Source: Sipunculus nudus (taxonomy: Eukaryota > Annelida > Sipuncula > Golfingiida > Sipunculidae). Taken from it: a stretch of DNA of 64,000 nt. Position numbers and translations under genes: made by a program. This document shows, piece by piece, positions 11,430-23,263 of this stretch. The DNA lies in NCBI GenBank assembly GCA_026874595.1, contig CM049318.1:29044956-29108955 (forward strand). The letters are read 5' to 3'. Numbering within the stretch: position 1 is the stretch's first letter; every line of letters starts with the position of its first letter. Under the pieces are notes generated by a model that saw only the letters and a list, made by a program, of their open reading frames with translations, ran no database searches and had not been told where the DNA came from.

Positions 11430-13419
11430 CTTCAAGTACAAATACATCGTCACATGTATGCATCCCTCAAGTATCATTTACTAGCATAATAAATGCCGTG
11501 TGACTACGAGTCTGACAATATTGGCCTTTAAACTCAAAACTCTACTCAAAAAGTCTCTCATTGCAATATTCAGTCTGATCTCAATGCAATGTTGTTGATA
11601 CATTTCAATATCACCATGATAGAACTAGCCTATTAAGTCATCATATCATAATAAGAAATAAACAGTAGTCTCATATAATAAATATTCACGAACTGAGTTT
11701 AACATATAGCATCATAAGTTGATCTGGGTTAACATGCAACATTTCCAATTTAAGGGTCATCGTCTTCTATGTAAACATGGACATACTGTTCTGGATTCGA
11801 ACCTAACACCCTCGGATACTTGTGTTTAATATGTGTCATCATTAACTATACTATCATGTCAACTGCATTTAAATTATATAGCACAAGGTTTTCCATATGA
11901 ATTCGAATGATCCTGATTTACCAACTAAATGCACAAGCAAGTGATCTACATTTACTTTTATAAATAAATGGTAATATATATAAACATATGTTAACAATCT
12001 GACTGATCCACTGTGTTGATTTCCCTCTGACAACCTGATAATTAAATGCTATTTACAACGGAAGTGCTCACATAATGTCTGCTAACAATAAAATCTGGTC
12101 TTGAGTTATTATTAAACATAAACATATCATTAGGGTTAATACAATGAGTACTGTTAGGATGTCCGTGAGAAAACAAACATCTTCATCATAATTTTGATAG
12201 AATTAAATATTATCTCACATCATACATGTCCAATGATTTATTTCTCTCTAAAACTGTTTATCATTCATATGCATTGAGCTGGAACCTGATCTCTCAAATA
12301 ACGTTTTAGTTTTCCTAACCTCCGACAGGTGGCAGTACTTACAACACAAAATATATCAATGATGTTCAGATGATTTTCATTTCAAGTGTAAATTCAAGTC
12401 CAAAATATGTTGTTACACCAATAATGAAATATACAAAGTTACCTCCAGATTACTACTTGCCTTATACAATCCTCTTTTAATACTGGCAAATACAAATGTG
12501 CAAATTTACATTAAGAGTTATTGTCATCAAGCAAAACATGGGTGTCACTAAAAATGACATTCTACCTCAACCAAATGACAGTGTTCAAGGACCCTGTTTA
12601 CCACTTGAACTTTGGTAAGGATTTAACTATCTCACAAACTATGGCTTTACATTAAATAGCTGAATACCTATTCCTGATAAATCCTGAATATGGTGAGCCT
12701 CTGTCTCAATACTGTTTTATAAAAATTACTGAGTTGAACATAAATCCAATGACATAATAAAAGACCTGGATCTTTAAACACTGGCCTATTCCACATACAA
12801 GTATATAGGTACCAACATAGAGTATGGCCTGTCAACTGACTCTTGATATATCTATTACTCTCCATCAACAATCTATATCCCTGGGCATGTACCACTACCC
12901 AAACGCATAAAATACCTCTCTATATTATTAAGAGAATATCATAATAAATATGTGGTCATGGCCACAAGTAATACATCTTTACAGCTTCTACTTCGAGCCT
13001 GATCGGTCTCAGATCAATATTAGGGGGGGGGGGACATGACCTATGACCTTTGCACGTGAACTTGTGAAGCGTGAAATCTGCACTAACTTCATAAACTCGC
13101 ATCAAATTAAAAACTTGCCATAATCAATAGTATTTACACAATTAACTAGCAAGACAACAGTATTAAATAACCTTATACATGCTTGGGAGAGCTCACTCGC
13201 CTAATACAGACACGGGAGAAATTCAGAAACTCAGTTCTGTGAAAATGAACATGGCGCGAACGCTGGGTAGCAAACGTTTCATATGCATGCGGGGAAACTA
13301 CCAAAGTATCATTTCTACAAGATAATACGTGTCAAAACTCAAGCAGTTCTAATCCCTAATCGTTATTTAACAATACTACGGGTTTATAATTAGGGCTAAA
13401 GCATTAGAAACGTTACTAA

Positions 13420-13480
13420 CCTGAAAAACACAGGAAAGAATAGTAAACACGATGTCTTCATCGAGCGAGAACCGAAACAT
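13420..13480 (-). repeat. 61-bp direct repeat inside the LTR, promoter-proximal copy
   Basis: Lies directly after the CRE in the transcribed sense and ends CAG|GTTAGT, a good splice donor (GT at 13419-13420). The distal copy ends with an equally good acceptor context. The equivalent in the 5' LTR is 22021-22081. Confidence 0.85.
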
Positions 13481-13551
13481 GACGTCATGGGCGGAAGTTC
13501 CGGTCTAGGTGCACTCGCTCGCCAGGCAACCGCGTATACTGCCTTCATTGG
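13480..13551 (-). promoter_or_regulatory. LTR promoter motifs: CCAAT, ETS-like, CRE
   Basis: In element sense, CCAAT (13551-13547) precedes an ACTTCCG block and TGACGTCA (13487-13480). The active copy would be in the 5' LTR (CRE at 22081-22088). No clear TATA box is seen. Confidence 0.5.
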
Positions 13552-13685
13552 CCCCGGGCAAGTAGATTACACCCAAAAAGAGAAAAATGGTCAGCGGACC
13601 CTCAATTTACGCTTCACTAAAGCTAATATTCAAACATTACATATAAAATAACACATAAGTGGCTACACATTTTGTGTATGTCACA

Positions 13686-13708
13686 TGCTCCCCGCCAAAA
13701 GAAAATGG
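13686..13708 (-). other. Polypurine tract
   Basis: In element sense this reads ttttggcggggagca directly against the TGTGACAT start of the 3' LTR. It is purine-rich, as expected for the plus-strand primer. Confidence 0.75.
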
Positions 13709-13821
13709 CTCCCGACATTACAAAAAAAACTAGAAATCTCCCAAACATTATTAACTATGTGCATATGTATATATAGTCACATCACAATGTACAACAAGTC
13801 CATAAAATCTATCCTATTCTT

Positions 13822-15498
13822 TCAATAGACACAGGTGGGGATAGGATAGGGAAAAATTGGTGGAAGGTACGATTGTGGGTAAGAAACAGGATATACTGGC
13901 ATGTTCCAAATTGGTCTGGATGGCACTCCATAGGCTCCGATCATGTTAACTGCACTGTGCGTCTGGTAAGATGGTTGACCCAGCATCTCATAAGTGAACC
14001 GACGGGCTGGTTTCCTTTCCCTCATGGACCGTCTCACCCATGGCTGATTAGGTAATCCTTCGGGTTCCACATCGGCTACTGGAGGAGTCTGTGGCAAATG
14101 GTCTCCTGCTACATTCTCAGGCTCAACCACTCTCTCAACCCCTGGTGCCATTTCAGCCGTATGGTTTACGAAATCCTGTGTCGTTTCCCGCTCAACAGAA
14201 GGTTCCGGGTCCTCTCCTGCCGTCTCACTAACTATATCCGGCTCCTCTGGTTCTGCTTGGTGATTAAATCTTGGAGTGTCAACCTCGGGTTCCCTCGACC
14301 TGGATACCCTGAGATAGTATTGTGGCGCGTCGTCCTCCGAGTCTGACGAACTCTCGTTGACAACCTGTCGCATAGCTCTCTTTCTCTGTGGTGTGGTCTG
14401 CTTTGCTTGGGGTGGGATGTTGATAGGCAACTCGTTTACCAGATGGAGAAGATTTCGGTGTAGTGTACGGGATCTGTTCTGCCCTGTCTCTGGACAAACC
14501 TTGTATACTGGGTTGTCACTTACTTGCTCCTTAACAATATACACCTCGTTCTCCCAATATGACCTTAGTTTTCCTGGGCCACCTCGCTCACTCAAATTTC
14601 TGACAAGGACACGGTCGCCGGGTTGGAGGACAACTCCCTTCTGGTGACGGTCATAATACTTTTTTCCACGTGCACTCGACTGTTTACTATTGTCAGAAGC
14701 AATCTGGTAGGCATCCTTCATCCTCGCTGCCCACTTTTCTGCATAGCTTTTCGGGGAAGAAGTTTTCTCGTTATCATTCAGTCCAAATATCATGTCGATG
14801 GGCAACCTCGGGTGACGACCATATAACAGATAGAACGGTGCAAAGCCTGTGGCTTCATGTCTAGTACAATTATAAGCATGCACCACCTGTGGAAGATGCT
14901 CTTTCCAATTTGCTTTTTCTTTCTCCTCAAGCGTCCTGAGCATTTGGAGTAATGTCCTATTAAATCTCTCTGCGGGATTTCCTTGTGGATGGTATGGTGT
15001 GGTCCTGGAATGACCCACTCCTGTTAGCTTTTGTAGCATTTTGAACAGTTCATTTTCAAATTCACGACCCTGATCGTGGTGTAGTTTTGACGGGTAACCA
15101 AATCGTGGGATAAAGTCATCGAAGAGTTTTCGAGCAGCTGTTTTCCCAGACTTATCCTTGGTGGCATATGCTTGCGCAAATCTGGTGAAATGGTCCACCA
15201 CGACCAATATGTACTCAAACCCACCCTTGCACTTCTCTAAGTGTAAGTTATCAATGGATACAAGCTCAAGGGGTGAATTGGTGGTAATACTTCCCATGGG
15301 TGCTCGGACGTGGGTCGTTGGCTTTTTCTGCTTTATGCAAGAACACTTTCTGGTTACATATTCCTCAATGTCTCTTTTCATGTACGGCCAATAGAAGCGA
15401 TCCCTTGCTAAGTTGATGACTCGCTCTGTCCCTACGTGACCCATGTCATTATGCAAACATTTCAGAACAAGTGGCTTAAACTCTCCTGGTAGAACCAA
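13822..15498 (-). CDS. Integrase (IN) portion of Pol
   Basis: A 558-residue open frame. N-terminal zinc-binding residues are seen as H16, H21, C52 and C54, with an unusual C-x-C spacing at the end. The catalytic core has D83 (SIDN), D142 (HDQGREF) and E177 (NPAERFN), spaced 34 residues apart (DX35E class). A basic C-terminal region with a GDRVLVRNL motif follows near residue 300, then a long acidic and proline-rich tail. IN inserts the element cDNA into host DNA. The frame is offset from the RNase H frame, and the first methionine is internal to the Pol reading. There is no chromodomain that I can see. Confidence 0.92.
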   Translation of the reverse strand: MVLPGEFKPLVLKCLHNDMGHVGTERVINLARDRFYWPYMKRDIEEYVTRKCSCIKQKKPTTHVRAPMGSITTNSPLELVSIDNLHLEKCKGGFEYILVVVDHFTRFAQAYATKDKSGKTAARKLFDDFIPRFGYPSKLHHDQGREFENELFKMLQKLTGVGHSRTTPYHPQGNPAERFNRTLLQMLRTLEEKEKANWKEHLPQVVHAYNCTRHEATGFAPFYLLYGRHPRLPIDMIFGLNDNEKTSSPKSYAEKWAARMKDAYQIASDNSKQSSARGKKYYDRHQKGVVLQPGDRVLVRNLSERGGPGKLRSYWENEVYIVKEQVSDNPVYKVCPETGQNRSRTLHRNLLHLVNELPINIPPQAKQTTPQRKRAMRQVVNESSSDSEDDAPQYYLRVSRSREPEVDTPRFNHQAEPEEPDIVSETAGEDPEPSVERETTQDFVNHTAEMAPGVERVVEPENVAGDHLPQTPPVADVEPEGLPNQPWVRRSMRERKPARRFTYEMLGQPSYQTHSAVNMIGAYGVPSRPIWNMPVYPVSYPQSYLPPIFPYPIPTCVY

Positions 15499-16237
15499 CT
15501 GTGGACCCCGACATGTCCGACGATAGAGTATTCCACCTTAAGTGAAGTTTGTTCCACTCACGTATTAGTCTCCTGATATGGCCTGTAGCTTTCCGGCACA
15601 CATCATCTGGTAATACAGTGTATGTTTCTTTCAATTTGATCAACTCTTTGATATGAGGATCTGCCTTCTGGGCCCTCATCAACTCATCACGTTCAATGTT
15701 TGGTAGCCCCCCACTAGGGTGGTCAGGTTCGTTTGTCGACAGGTTGAAGACTGCTACATATGCTACATCATTTTTCCTAGCAGCTCCACATCCCTCCCAG
15801 GTGGCACATACAATTTCCCTTGACAGCTCTTCTGTGCACTCATTAACATAGGTGTGTATGTCAAGAGGCAGGCGGGACAGGGTGTCAGCATCTACGTTGA
15901 CCTTCCCAGGACGATACCTGATATCGAAACGGAAGTCAGAAAGTTCACCTACCCATCTGTGACCAACCGCATTGAGCTTGGCAGTACTCATCACATAAGT
16001 CAATGGGTTATTGTCAGTGTATACAGTGAAGTGAGGTGCATAGTACAGATAATCCCGGAACTTTTCACATATGGCCCATTTCATGGCCAGGAATTCTAAC
16101 TTGCCGGCATGCAGATGGTAATTCTTCTCGGCAGGGGAGAGGGTTCTTGAACCGAAGGCGACAATTCTCAACTTTCCATCTTGGCGTTGGTACAAGACTG
16201 CTCCCAACCCTTGCTCCGAAGCGTCTGTGTGTAACAC
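15476..16237 (-). CDS. RNase H portion of Pol, frame-broken at both ends
   Basis: A 253-residue frame that opens with the RNase H motif [16 protein letters not shown]. An acidic residue in the [10 protein letters not shown] helix, TDNNPL and a DALSR-like DADTLSRLP end follow, the usual order of the Ty3/Gypsy RNase H plus connection. RNase H removes the RNA template strand. It is out of frame with RT upstream and with IN downstream. Each junction needs a one- or two-base indel, so this copy is interrupted twice here. Confidence 0.88.
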   Translation of the reverse strand: MLHTDASEQGLGAVLYQRQDGKLRIVAFGSRTLSPAEKNYHLHAGKLEFLAMKWAICEKFRDYLYYAPHFTVYTDNNPLTYVMSTAKLNAVGHRWVGELSDFRFDIRYRPGKVNVDADTLSRLPLDIHTYVNECTEELSREIVCATWEGCGAARKNDVAYVAVFNLSTNEPDHPSGGLPNIERDELMRAQKADPHIKELIKLKETYTVLPDDVCRKATGHIRRLIREWNKLHLRWNTLSSDMSGSTVGSTRRV

Positions 16238-16247
16238 AAAGGGTAAG

Positions 16248-18461
16248 TCAAAGTTCGGATACGTAAGTACTGGTGGATTTGTTAAGAATGTCTATGAGCC
16301 TCTCTAAAGTTCTCTGGTGTTCAGCGGTCCACTGGATAGGGGTCTTTGATTGAAGTTGAGCACCTTTACCTTTCTTGGCCCTGTTGACTGGATTATCACC
16401 TTTCCCTTGTAAAAGCTCATAAATTGGCCTTGCGATCCGCGAAAAATCCTGTATGTACGTGCGGTAATAGCTGAGAAAACCTAACAATTTCCGGACATCT
16501 CCAACTGTGGCCAGTGTCTTGTCTTTCAATGCTAGGACTGCCTCTAGGTCTTTAGGGTCAATCCTGACACCATCAGAAGATACAAGTCGCCCAACGTATC
16601 TGATTTCAGATTTGAACAGTTCACATTTCGCTGGTCGGAGCTTCACACCATGTTGCTGGAGAATCCTAAGAACTCTTCTCAGCCCTTTCACATGGTCCTC
16701 GAATGTTTTAGCATAGCAAAGTATATCGTCTAGATATGGAATACAACATTCATCTCGGAGTGACTCTAACATCTCCTCCATGTATCTCTGGAAAGCGGCT
16801 GGCGCGTTTGAGAGTCCGAAGGGTATGCGTACCCACTCGTATAAACCCCAGGGGGTTATGAACGCTGTCATATACCTCGACCCTTCATCTATGAATCCCT
16901 GGTGGTACGCCTTCCCCTGGTCTAAGATTGAAAACCACTGGTAACCACCTAGTGTATCTGTGAGATCCTGAATGCGTGGCAGTGGATGTCTATCTGGCAC
17001 AGTCTTTTGATTAAGAAGGCGGTAGTCTATGCATAGGCGTAGGGAACCATCTTTCTTTCGTACGCAAACAACCGGTGCAGAGTATGGTGATCTCGACCGA
17101 ACTATCCAACCTTTGACTAGAAGATCCTGGATGTGAGCTTTCACCTCCTTAAACAGTGGCTTTGGAATCGATGCATAGGATCTCTGCACAGGGATATTGT
17201 CCTTCAAGTTAATGACCATTTTAAGCTCAGGAATGCATCCGATATCACCATCGTCACGAGCGAAAGCGCCAGACTCCTCATATAACATCTGCTTCACCAC
17301 TACCTGTTGCTCTTCACTCAAATGACCGATGTCAACTTGAGGGTTCCACAGCTGTTGTTCTGTAGCCGCAGTATCACACCGTGGATGTTCTAAACTTGCG
17401 TGGTTGTCTCGGACATCTAGCTTGGGACCATCCATCTGATCAGTGTCTAAAATCTTCTCTATTAACTGAATATGACCCAAAATGGTTTGGCCTGGAATCG
17501 TTATATCATTTTGAGTGTGATTCCCCAGAGGGATCTTGACGTGTGGTCTTGTATTTGTGTGTACCTCAACAAGTCCGTCCCCAATATCTAACTGTTCCAA
17601 TGGGAGACTGACTGGACTGGATTCAAAAAGCACTACAGAGTCCTGCACAAAGAGATCTGAGCGAATGTTGCACTTCACATAAGCAACTTGACCGGATCGG
17701 ACAACAAATCCCTTGACGCCAACTTTCACTGCTTCTTGTCCAGCAGGTGACTCCCATGCTTCAAGAGAGTTAACGATGGAACGAGCTTTCTCACTCTCAG
17801 TATTCATAGCTGTACTAAGTAGGTCTCCTAATGTTGTCAACACTTGGGTTCCTTTTTTCTTACACTTGACAAGTTCCTGAATGACATTAAACCCAAGGAG
17901 AGGTCGATCAAGGTTCACTTGGCTCACAAGGAATGGGACTTGTATGGCTAACTCTGGATCATTATTACCGGGCAGATTCAATGTCACTTCTACCCAACCA
18001 TCATAGGGTATGGCTTCCCCATTTGCAGCGAAGACTTCAAGGTCTGTGCCTTCCATAATCTCACTTAAAGGATGAACTGGCTGCCTGGGTATAAATTTAT
18101 CTTTCCAAGTCCGACCAATTATACTGACTTGAGCACCAGTGTCCAATAACACGTCAACGGTATACCCATTTAAATTGCACTTAAGGATACACTTGTCTCC
18201 CACCAACTTGGCTACCGTTTCTGATGGGTGTTGTGGTTGATGGCTTGACTCTGGTGAACTGGGATAGGCTGTATTCATTTTCGTTTTCTTGACTCGCTTC
18301 CTCTGGGACTTTGACTCTGGGCCGGTTACTGGTCGTCCCTCCTCAATGACCGGGGTCCGTTTCCCAACTGACTTGGTTTCCTCATGCAGCCGACAGCGCG
18401 ATGACCTTCTGCCCCACATATGAAACAGTGGTTGCAACCCTGCAGGTTTTCCTGTAAACAT
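16248..18461 (-). CDS. Protease and reverse transcriptase portion of Pol
   Basis: A 737-residue frame. Retropepsin active site DTGA is at residues 107-110. RT motifs follow: the [15 protein letters not shown] fingers region, motif A ([11 protein letters not shown]), the [12 protein letters not shown] block, and YLDD at 576-579. A thumb and connection segment ([16 protein letters not shown]) ends at a premature stop at 16248, where the frame slips before RNase H. A TGA lies directly before the first ATG, so this frame is probably entered by -1 frameshifting from the nucleocapsid frame, with which it overlaps for 136 nt (18326-18461). Confidence 0.92.
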   Translation of the reverse strand: MFTGKPAGLQPLFHMWGRRSSRCRLHEETKSVGKRTPVIEEGRPVTGPESKSQRKRVKKTKMNTAYPSSPESSHQPQHPSETVAKLVGDKCILKCNLNGYTVDVLLDTGAQVSIIGRTWKDKFIPRQPVHPLSEIMEGTDLEVFAANGEAIPYDGWVEVTLNLPGNNDPELAIQVPFLVSQVNLDRPLLGFNVIQELVKCKKKGTQVLTTLGDLLSTAMNTESEKARSIVNSLEAWESPAGQEAVKVGVKGFVVRSGQVAYVKCNIRSDLFVQDSVVLFESSPVSLPLEQLDIGDGLVEVHTNTRPHVKIPLGNHTQNDITIPGQTILGHIQLIEKILDTDQMDGPKLDVRDNHASLEHPRCDTAATEQQLWNPQVDIGHLSEEQQVVVKQMLYEESGAFARDDGDIGCIPELKMVINLKDNIPVQRSYASIPKPLFKEVKAHIQDLLVKGWIVRSRSPYSAPVVCVRKKDGSLRLCIDYRLLNQKTVPDRHPLPRIQDLTDTLGGYQWFSILDQGKAYHQGFIDEGSRYMTAFITPWGLYEWVRIPFGLSNAPAAFQRYMEEMLESLRDECCIPYLDDILCYAKTFEDHVKGLRRVLRILQQHGVKLRPAKCELFKSEIRYVGRLVSSDGVRIDPKDLEAVLALKDKTLATVGDVRKLLGFLSYYRTYIQDFSRIARPIYELLQGKGDNPVNRAKKGKGAQLQSKTPIQWTAEHQRTLERLIDILNKSTSTYVSEL

Positions 18462-18610
18462 TCAGGACAGCCATATGGTCGAGAACTTCTCTGTGGTCTA
18501 GGGCGGTTGTTGACATGGTGATAGGTTCTCTGATTTGATGACTCTCTGTCTCTGGTGCATTTGACATAGGCACTGACTGTGATGTAGGTTTCTGCATGGA
18601 GTAAACTATT
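18326..18610 (-). CDS. Nucleocapsid (zinc-knuckle) segment in a third frame
   Basis: This frame is open from 18610 to a TAA at 18326-18328. It encodes a basic stretch ([12 protein letters not shown]) and Cys/His-rich sequence CPEC-x6-C followed by [14 protein letters not shown], a CCHC knuckle. It lies -1 to the Gag frame and -1 again to the PR-RT frame. NC normally follows capsid in one Gag frame, so the CA/NC offset is probably an indel in this copy, while the NC/PR offset is probably programmed. Confidence 0.8.
   Translation of the reverse strand, partial: NSLLHAETYITVSAYVKCTRDRESSNQRTYHHVNNRPRPQRSSRPYGCPECLQENLQGCNHCFICGAEGHRAVGCMRKPSQLGNGPRSLRRDDQ
18359..18365 (-). promoter_or_regulatory. 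GGGAAAC -1 ribosomal frameshift site
   Basis: In the NC frame it reads G GGA AAC, a canonical X XXY YYZ heptamer, directly after the zinc knuckle and inside the NC/Pol overlap. A CCGGT/ACCGG pair downstream could form a stimulatory stem. The same heptamer is the known gag-pro slip site of Mason-Pfizer-type retroviruses. Confidence 0.7.
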
Positions 18611-19806
18611 TCAGTTAAAGCTTCAAGCTTAGCCGAAAGCTGCTCTATAACTTTGTCCCTGGACTTCAACTCAGCATTCTCACTCACTTTATTAGTCTGT
18701 GTGGACTCCACTTGGCCACTGTGAGCCTGAGTGATCTTGCGCGACTGGTGGCCTAAGCGCCTTTTTCTTTCAGTCTCTTCACCGGCCACCTTATTAATAC
18801 GCCTGAGGAGGGCCTCATCACTGGTTTCAGAGTCTGTAAGTAGAGGCTTCAGTTCCCTCCTTAGGTCACTATACTTTTCGGCTAACCCCTGGTAAACAGT
18901 GTGCAAGAAAACGTCCTGGACAGTCCTTGATTCATACGTGACGTCTGTGTCAGCTAGTTTTGAGGTGAATGTAACCTTCTGTCTCAACCCCATCATTCGA
19001 TACACAAACTGCTGCGGGCTTTCATGCTCATACTGTCGGGCACACATCAGTTCTTGAAACAACTCTGTGCTACTCTTCTCACCTAAGTGAGAGCGAAGGA
19101 GACTTTTGAGTTCATCAATTGAGACATCATCCCTATTAATCAACATGTCCTTGAACGTCCCAGGTTTAATTATCCGGAGTACCCCACGGATGATTTCGCT
19201 GGTTGTATAATGTCCTTTGAGTCCCTCATCAATCTGCTGGCAAATGGTGTTATAATTCAGGTCAGCTGAACTGTCACCAATCTGGCCTCCTTGAATCTTG
19301 AACTCTCTCCTCTGCAGAAACGATAGGTCTTTCAATGATATCATCCCCACAGGTGCTTGATTTGTGTCAGTAGGTATTCCATGACAACGGCTATCAGTGG
19401 CACTAGTTGGCTGATTAATCAAAGTCGGTGCCAAAACATCATCACCTTGGTTCAGTGAGTTGACTGGTGACTCTGGCTCTTTAGCACCTGGACCCGTCAC
19501 TGCCTTGGTAGTCATGGTTGACTCTTGGTCTTGTCGCTCTAGGTTCTCAGCGATTATGTCCCGCAAGTGTAACAAGTGGGACATGCCCTGATCCTCTGAC
19601 TCTAACAGGGTCTTGCTATTAACATAGCTTAGGATATAGTCGTAACATCCTTCTTCGTCTTCTCTGGTTAGACTAGCTGGATCAAGATCAGGAACTTGAC
19701 CAACACTTGTTGCGACTGTGAACATGTCATCTGCATTCATTCGAAGCAAGGTCTTGCGGATCTGCCACACAAGGTTCTTCCGCCCACTACCTGCCATGAT
19801 GAACAT
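18382..19806 (-). CDS. Gag (matrix/capsid-like) portion
   Basis: Start set at ATG 19806 (MFIMAGSG) or 19797. The frame is open further upstream, through the primer site into the LTR, but only with a non-ATG start. Residues about 1-90 form a compact helix-rich segment. A capsid-like region follows, with a major-homology-like stretch near [20 protein letters not shown], then a charged helix ([15 protein letters not shown]) likely to coil. The frame leaves the zinc-knuckle reading near 18.55-18.6 kb and ends at 18382 in out-of-frame sequence, so Gag is truncated in this copy. Confidence 0.85.
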   Translation of the reverse strand: MFIMAGSGRKNLVWQIRKTLLRMNADDMFTVATSVGQVPDLDPASLTREDEEGCYDYILSYVNSKTLLESEDQGMSHLLHLRDIIAENLERQDQESTMTTKAVTGPGAKEPESPVNSLNQGDDVLAPTLINQPTSATDSRCHGIPTDTNQAPVGMISLKDLSFLQRREFKIQGGQIGDSSADLNYNTICQQIDEGLKGHYTTSEIIRGVLRIIKPGTFKDMLINRDDVSIDELKSLLRSHLGEKSSTELFQELMCARQYEHESPQQFVYRMMGLRQKVTFTSKLADTDVTYESRTVQDVFLHTVYQGLAEKYSDLRRELKPLLTDSETSDEALLRRINKVAGEETERKRRLGHQSRKITQAHSGQVESTQTNKVSENAELKSRDKVIEQLSAKLEALTEIVYSMQKPTSQSVPMSNAPETESHQIREPITMSTTALDHREVLDHMAVLNVYRKTCRVATTVSYVGQKVIALSAA

Positions 19807-19890
19807 GTACCAATGGACAGCTAACTCTGTCTCACACTGATACTTGGTTCGGAAATCACTGGACCAATGCCGTGGTGCCTGTTGGCATTG

Positions 19891-19908
19891 ATCCCGGACG
19901 AGCCCCCA
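19891..19908 (-). other. Primer binding site, tRNA-Pro type
   Basis: In element sense it reads TGGGGGCTCGTCCGGGAT, the 18-nt tRNA-Pro complement known from murine leukaemia virus. It lies six bases after the 5' LTR. Confidence 0.9.
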
Positions 19909-19914
19909 GAAATC

Positions 19915-22286
19915 TGTTACAGGTCCAAACAGGGGACCTGGGTAGACAGATGTCACCCCTGAAAAACACAGGAAAGAATAGTAAACACGATGTCTTCATC
20001 TTGCGAGAACCGAAACATCATCTTTATTCTTCAAGTACAAATACATCGTCACATGTATGCATCCCTCAAGTATCATTTACTAGCATAATAAATGCCGTGT
20101 GACTACGAGTCTGACAATATTGGCCTTTAAACTCAAAACTCTACTCAAAAAGTCTCTCATTGCAATATTCAGTCTGATCTCAATGCAATGTTGTTGATAC
20201 ATTTCAATATCACCATGATAGAACTAGCCTATTAAGTCATCATATCATAATAAGAAATAAACAGTAGTCTCATATAATAAATATTCACGAACTGAGTTTA
20301 ACATATAGCATCATAAGTTGATCTGGGTTAACATGCAACATTTCCAATTTAAGGGTCATCGTCTTCTATGTAAACATGGACATACTGTTCTGGATTCGAA
20401 CCTAACACCCTCGGATACTTGTGTTTAATATGTGTCATCATTAACTATACTATCATGTCAACTGCATTTAAATTATATAGCACAAGGTTTTCCATATGAA
20501 TTCGAATGATCCTGATTTACCAACTAAATGCACAAGCAAGTGATCTACATTTACTTTTATAAATAAATGGTAATATATATAAACATATGTTAACAATCTG
20601 ACTGATCCACTGTGTTGATTTCCCTCTGACAACCTGATAATTAAATGCTATTTACAATGGAAGTGCTCACATAATGTCTGCTAACAATAAAATCTGGTCT
20701 TGAGTTATTATTAAACATAAACATATCATTAGGGTTAATACAATGAGTACTGTTAGGATGTCCGTGAGAAAACAAACATCTTCATCATAATTTTGATAGA
20801 ATTAAATATTATCTCACATCATACATGTCCAATGATTTATTTCTCTCTAAAACTGTTTATCATTCATATGCATTGAGCTGGAACCTGATCTCTCAAATAA
20901 CGTTTTAGTTTTCCTAACCTCCGACAGGTGGCAGCACTTACAACACAAAATATATCAATGATGTTCAGATGATTTTCATTTCAAGTGTAAATTCAAGTCC
21001 AAAATATGTTGTTACACCAATAATGAAATATACAAAGTTACCTCCAGATTACTGCTTGCCTTATACAATCCTCTTTTAATACTGGCAAATACAAATGTGC
21101 AAATTTACATTAAGAGTTATTGTCATCAAGCAAAACATGGGTGTCACTAAAAATGACATTCTACCTCAACCAAATGACAGTGTTCAAGGACCCTGTTTAC
21201 CACTTGAACTTTGGTAAGGATTTAACTATCTCACAAACTATGGCTTTACATTGAATAGCTGAATACCTATTCCTGATAAATCCTGAATATGGTGAGCCTC
21301 TGTCTCAATACTGTTTTATAAAAATTACTGAGTTGAACATAAATCCAATGACATAATAAAAGACCTGGATCTTTAAACACTGGCCTATTCCACATACAAG
21401 TATATAGGTACCAACATAGAGTATGGCCTGTCAACTGACTCTTGATATATCTATTACTCTCCATCAACAATCTATATCCCTGGGCATGTACCACTACCCA
21501 AACGCATAAAATACCTCTCTATATTATTAAGAGAATATCATAATAAATATGTGGTCATGGCCACAAGTAATACATCTTTACAGCTTCTACTTCGAGCCTG
21601 ATCGGTCTCAGATCAATATTAGGGGGGGGGGACATGACCTATGACCTTTGCACGTGAACAACTTGTGAAGCGTGAAATCTGCACTAACTTCATAAACTCG
21701 CATCAAATTAAAAACTTGCCATAATCAATAGTATTTACACAATTAACTAGCAAGACAACAGTATTAAATAACCTTATACATGCTTGGGAGAGCTCACTCG
21801 CCTAATACAGACACGGGAGAAATTCAGAAACTCAGTTCTGTGAAAATGAACATGGCGCGAACGCTGAGTAGCAAACGTTTCATATGCATGCGGGGAAACT
21901 ACCAAAGTATCATTTCTACAAGATAATACGTGTCAAAACTCAAGCAGTTCTAATCCCTAATCGTTATTTAACAATACTACGGGTTTATAATTAGGGCTAA
22001 AGCATTAGAAACGTTACTAACCTGAAAAACACAGGAAAGAATAGTAAACACGATGTCTTCATCGAGCGAGAACCGAAACATGACGTCATGGGCGGAAGTT
22101 CCGGTCTAGGTGCACTCGCTCGCCAGGCAACCGCGTATACTGCCTTCATTGGCCCCGGGCAAGTAGATTACACCCAAAAAGAGAAAAATGGTCAGCGGAA
22201 CCTCAATTTACGCTTCACTAAAGCTAATATTCAAACATTACATATAAAATAACACATAAGTGGCTACACATTTTGTGTATGTCACA
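19915..22286 (-). repeat. 5' LTR (2372 bp)
   Basis: Matches 11316-13685 apart from about eight substitutions, a 3-bp indel (near 21660) and a G-run length change. It ends CTGTAACA against the primer site. The internal 61-bp repeats are at 22021-22081 and about 19958-20018. Confidence 0.93.
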
Positions 22287-22729
22287 CATACATCCAGCGA
22301 AATTCATGATATTTAGTTTAAACCTGTGAGCACCACGGTAATCAACATCTGTATTGGGGAGGAATTTTTCCTCTTTTTCAGTTGTTATTTGAAGATAAGG
22401 AAAGAGTTTATCAGAACTCCCACCTTGTTAAATTCTGGAAAAGGGATGCAAAAACCATTGCTTGGTCAAAAACAGGTGTCCAAATAAGTCCTTTTATTTT
22501 AAAATAAAATATACATAAATTGTGTATGCACGTGTCCATAATGGCAGCAACATAAGCGGTGCTGAGCAAAATGGACGTGTCGTATACATGCCTTCATATG
22601 CATGGAGCATGCCAAACGCTTAAATGTAAATGAATCAGAGTCCGTGAACTCTGACTGACTGAAGATGTTTTGAGCTCGTCGAGAGCTCTGGGCTGGTCGA
22701 AGTCTGAGACTTCCGTCTAGCCGCTCTTT

Positions 22730-23263
22730 AAGGTATCATTATCATTTGAAACCCCTATATCTAAATTCAGTTCAAAAGTGCTTCAAATTCATATAAGACC
22801 CCATAAAGTATACATTATTTTAAACCTGGCACAGTGATCTATCTGATAGTATACATAATTTTTTTTAACTATTCATTCATTTTCACATGATTTTGAACAT
22901 GAAAATAAAATTAAATCTTTAAAAAGGTACGCAATTTAAAGCCCCCAGGAACTAAATCCAATTTTTAATGGACTAATATTAAACTACATCACGATATCTC
23001 ATTTTTTTGTTTGTTTTTCCTCTGTCATGATTCTGTTTATCCTAAAACTGAAATTTTAAATTTTCATTCAATGAATTTATGAATAAGTTTTTTTTAATGT
23101 TCAAAATCATGTGAAAATGAGTGAAACATTCAAAAATATGCATGTTACCAGAAAGGTCATTGTATAGGTTTAAAATAATGTATAGCTTATGGGGTCTAAT
23201 ATCAATTTAAACTTTTTTTTAATGGAATTTAGATATAAGGGTTTCAAGCGATAATGATACCTT
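22730..23263. mobile_element. Inverted-repeat element 2, copy B
   Basis: Same ends (aaggtatcattatc and gataatgatacctt) and ~170-bp arms as 9142-9678, about 534 bp, in the unit B part downstream of the LTR element. Confidence 0.75.

Larger units (their letters stand above)
11316..13685 (-). repeat. 3' LTR (2370 bp)
   Basis: Near-identical to 19915-22286. In sense order from 13685 it has a CCAAT box (13547-13551), a CRE palindrome (13480-13487), a 61-bp repeat copy (13420-13480), about 2 kb of AT-rich sequence, AATAAA (11424-11429) and a second copy of the 61-bp repeat (11359-11419). A 75-codon open frame at 12668-12895 is present in both LTRs but has no recognisable protein character. Confidence 0.93.
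11316..22286 (-). mobile_element. Ty3/Gypsy-type LTR retrotransposon, nearly full structure
   Basis: The element is 10,971 bp on the minus strand. Its 2.37 kb LTRs begin TGTGACAT and end CTGTAACA in the element's own sense. It is flanked by CATA on both sides (11312-11315 and 22287-22290), a 4-bp target duplication. The empty site is confirmed by the sister unit at about 8158-8172. The domain order Gag, NC, PR, RT, RNase H, IN with a DX35E integrase puts it in Ty3/Gypsy (Metaviridae). Frame breaks between CA and NC, RT and RNase H, and RNase H and IN mean this copy should not make intact Pol. By eye the LTRs differ at only about ten places, so insertion was recent relative to the duplication. 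Confidence 0.93.

Noticed and set aside
12668-12895. 75-codon open frame conserved in both LTRs (also 21267-21494)
   Set aside because: LTR identity alone explains its conservation, and the protein has no recognisable character.
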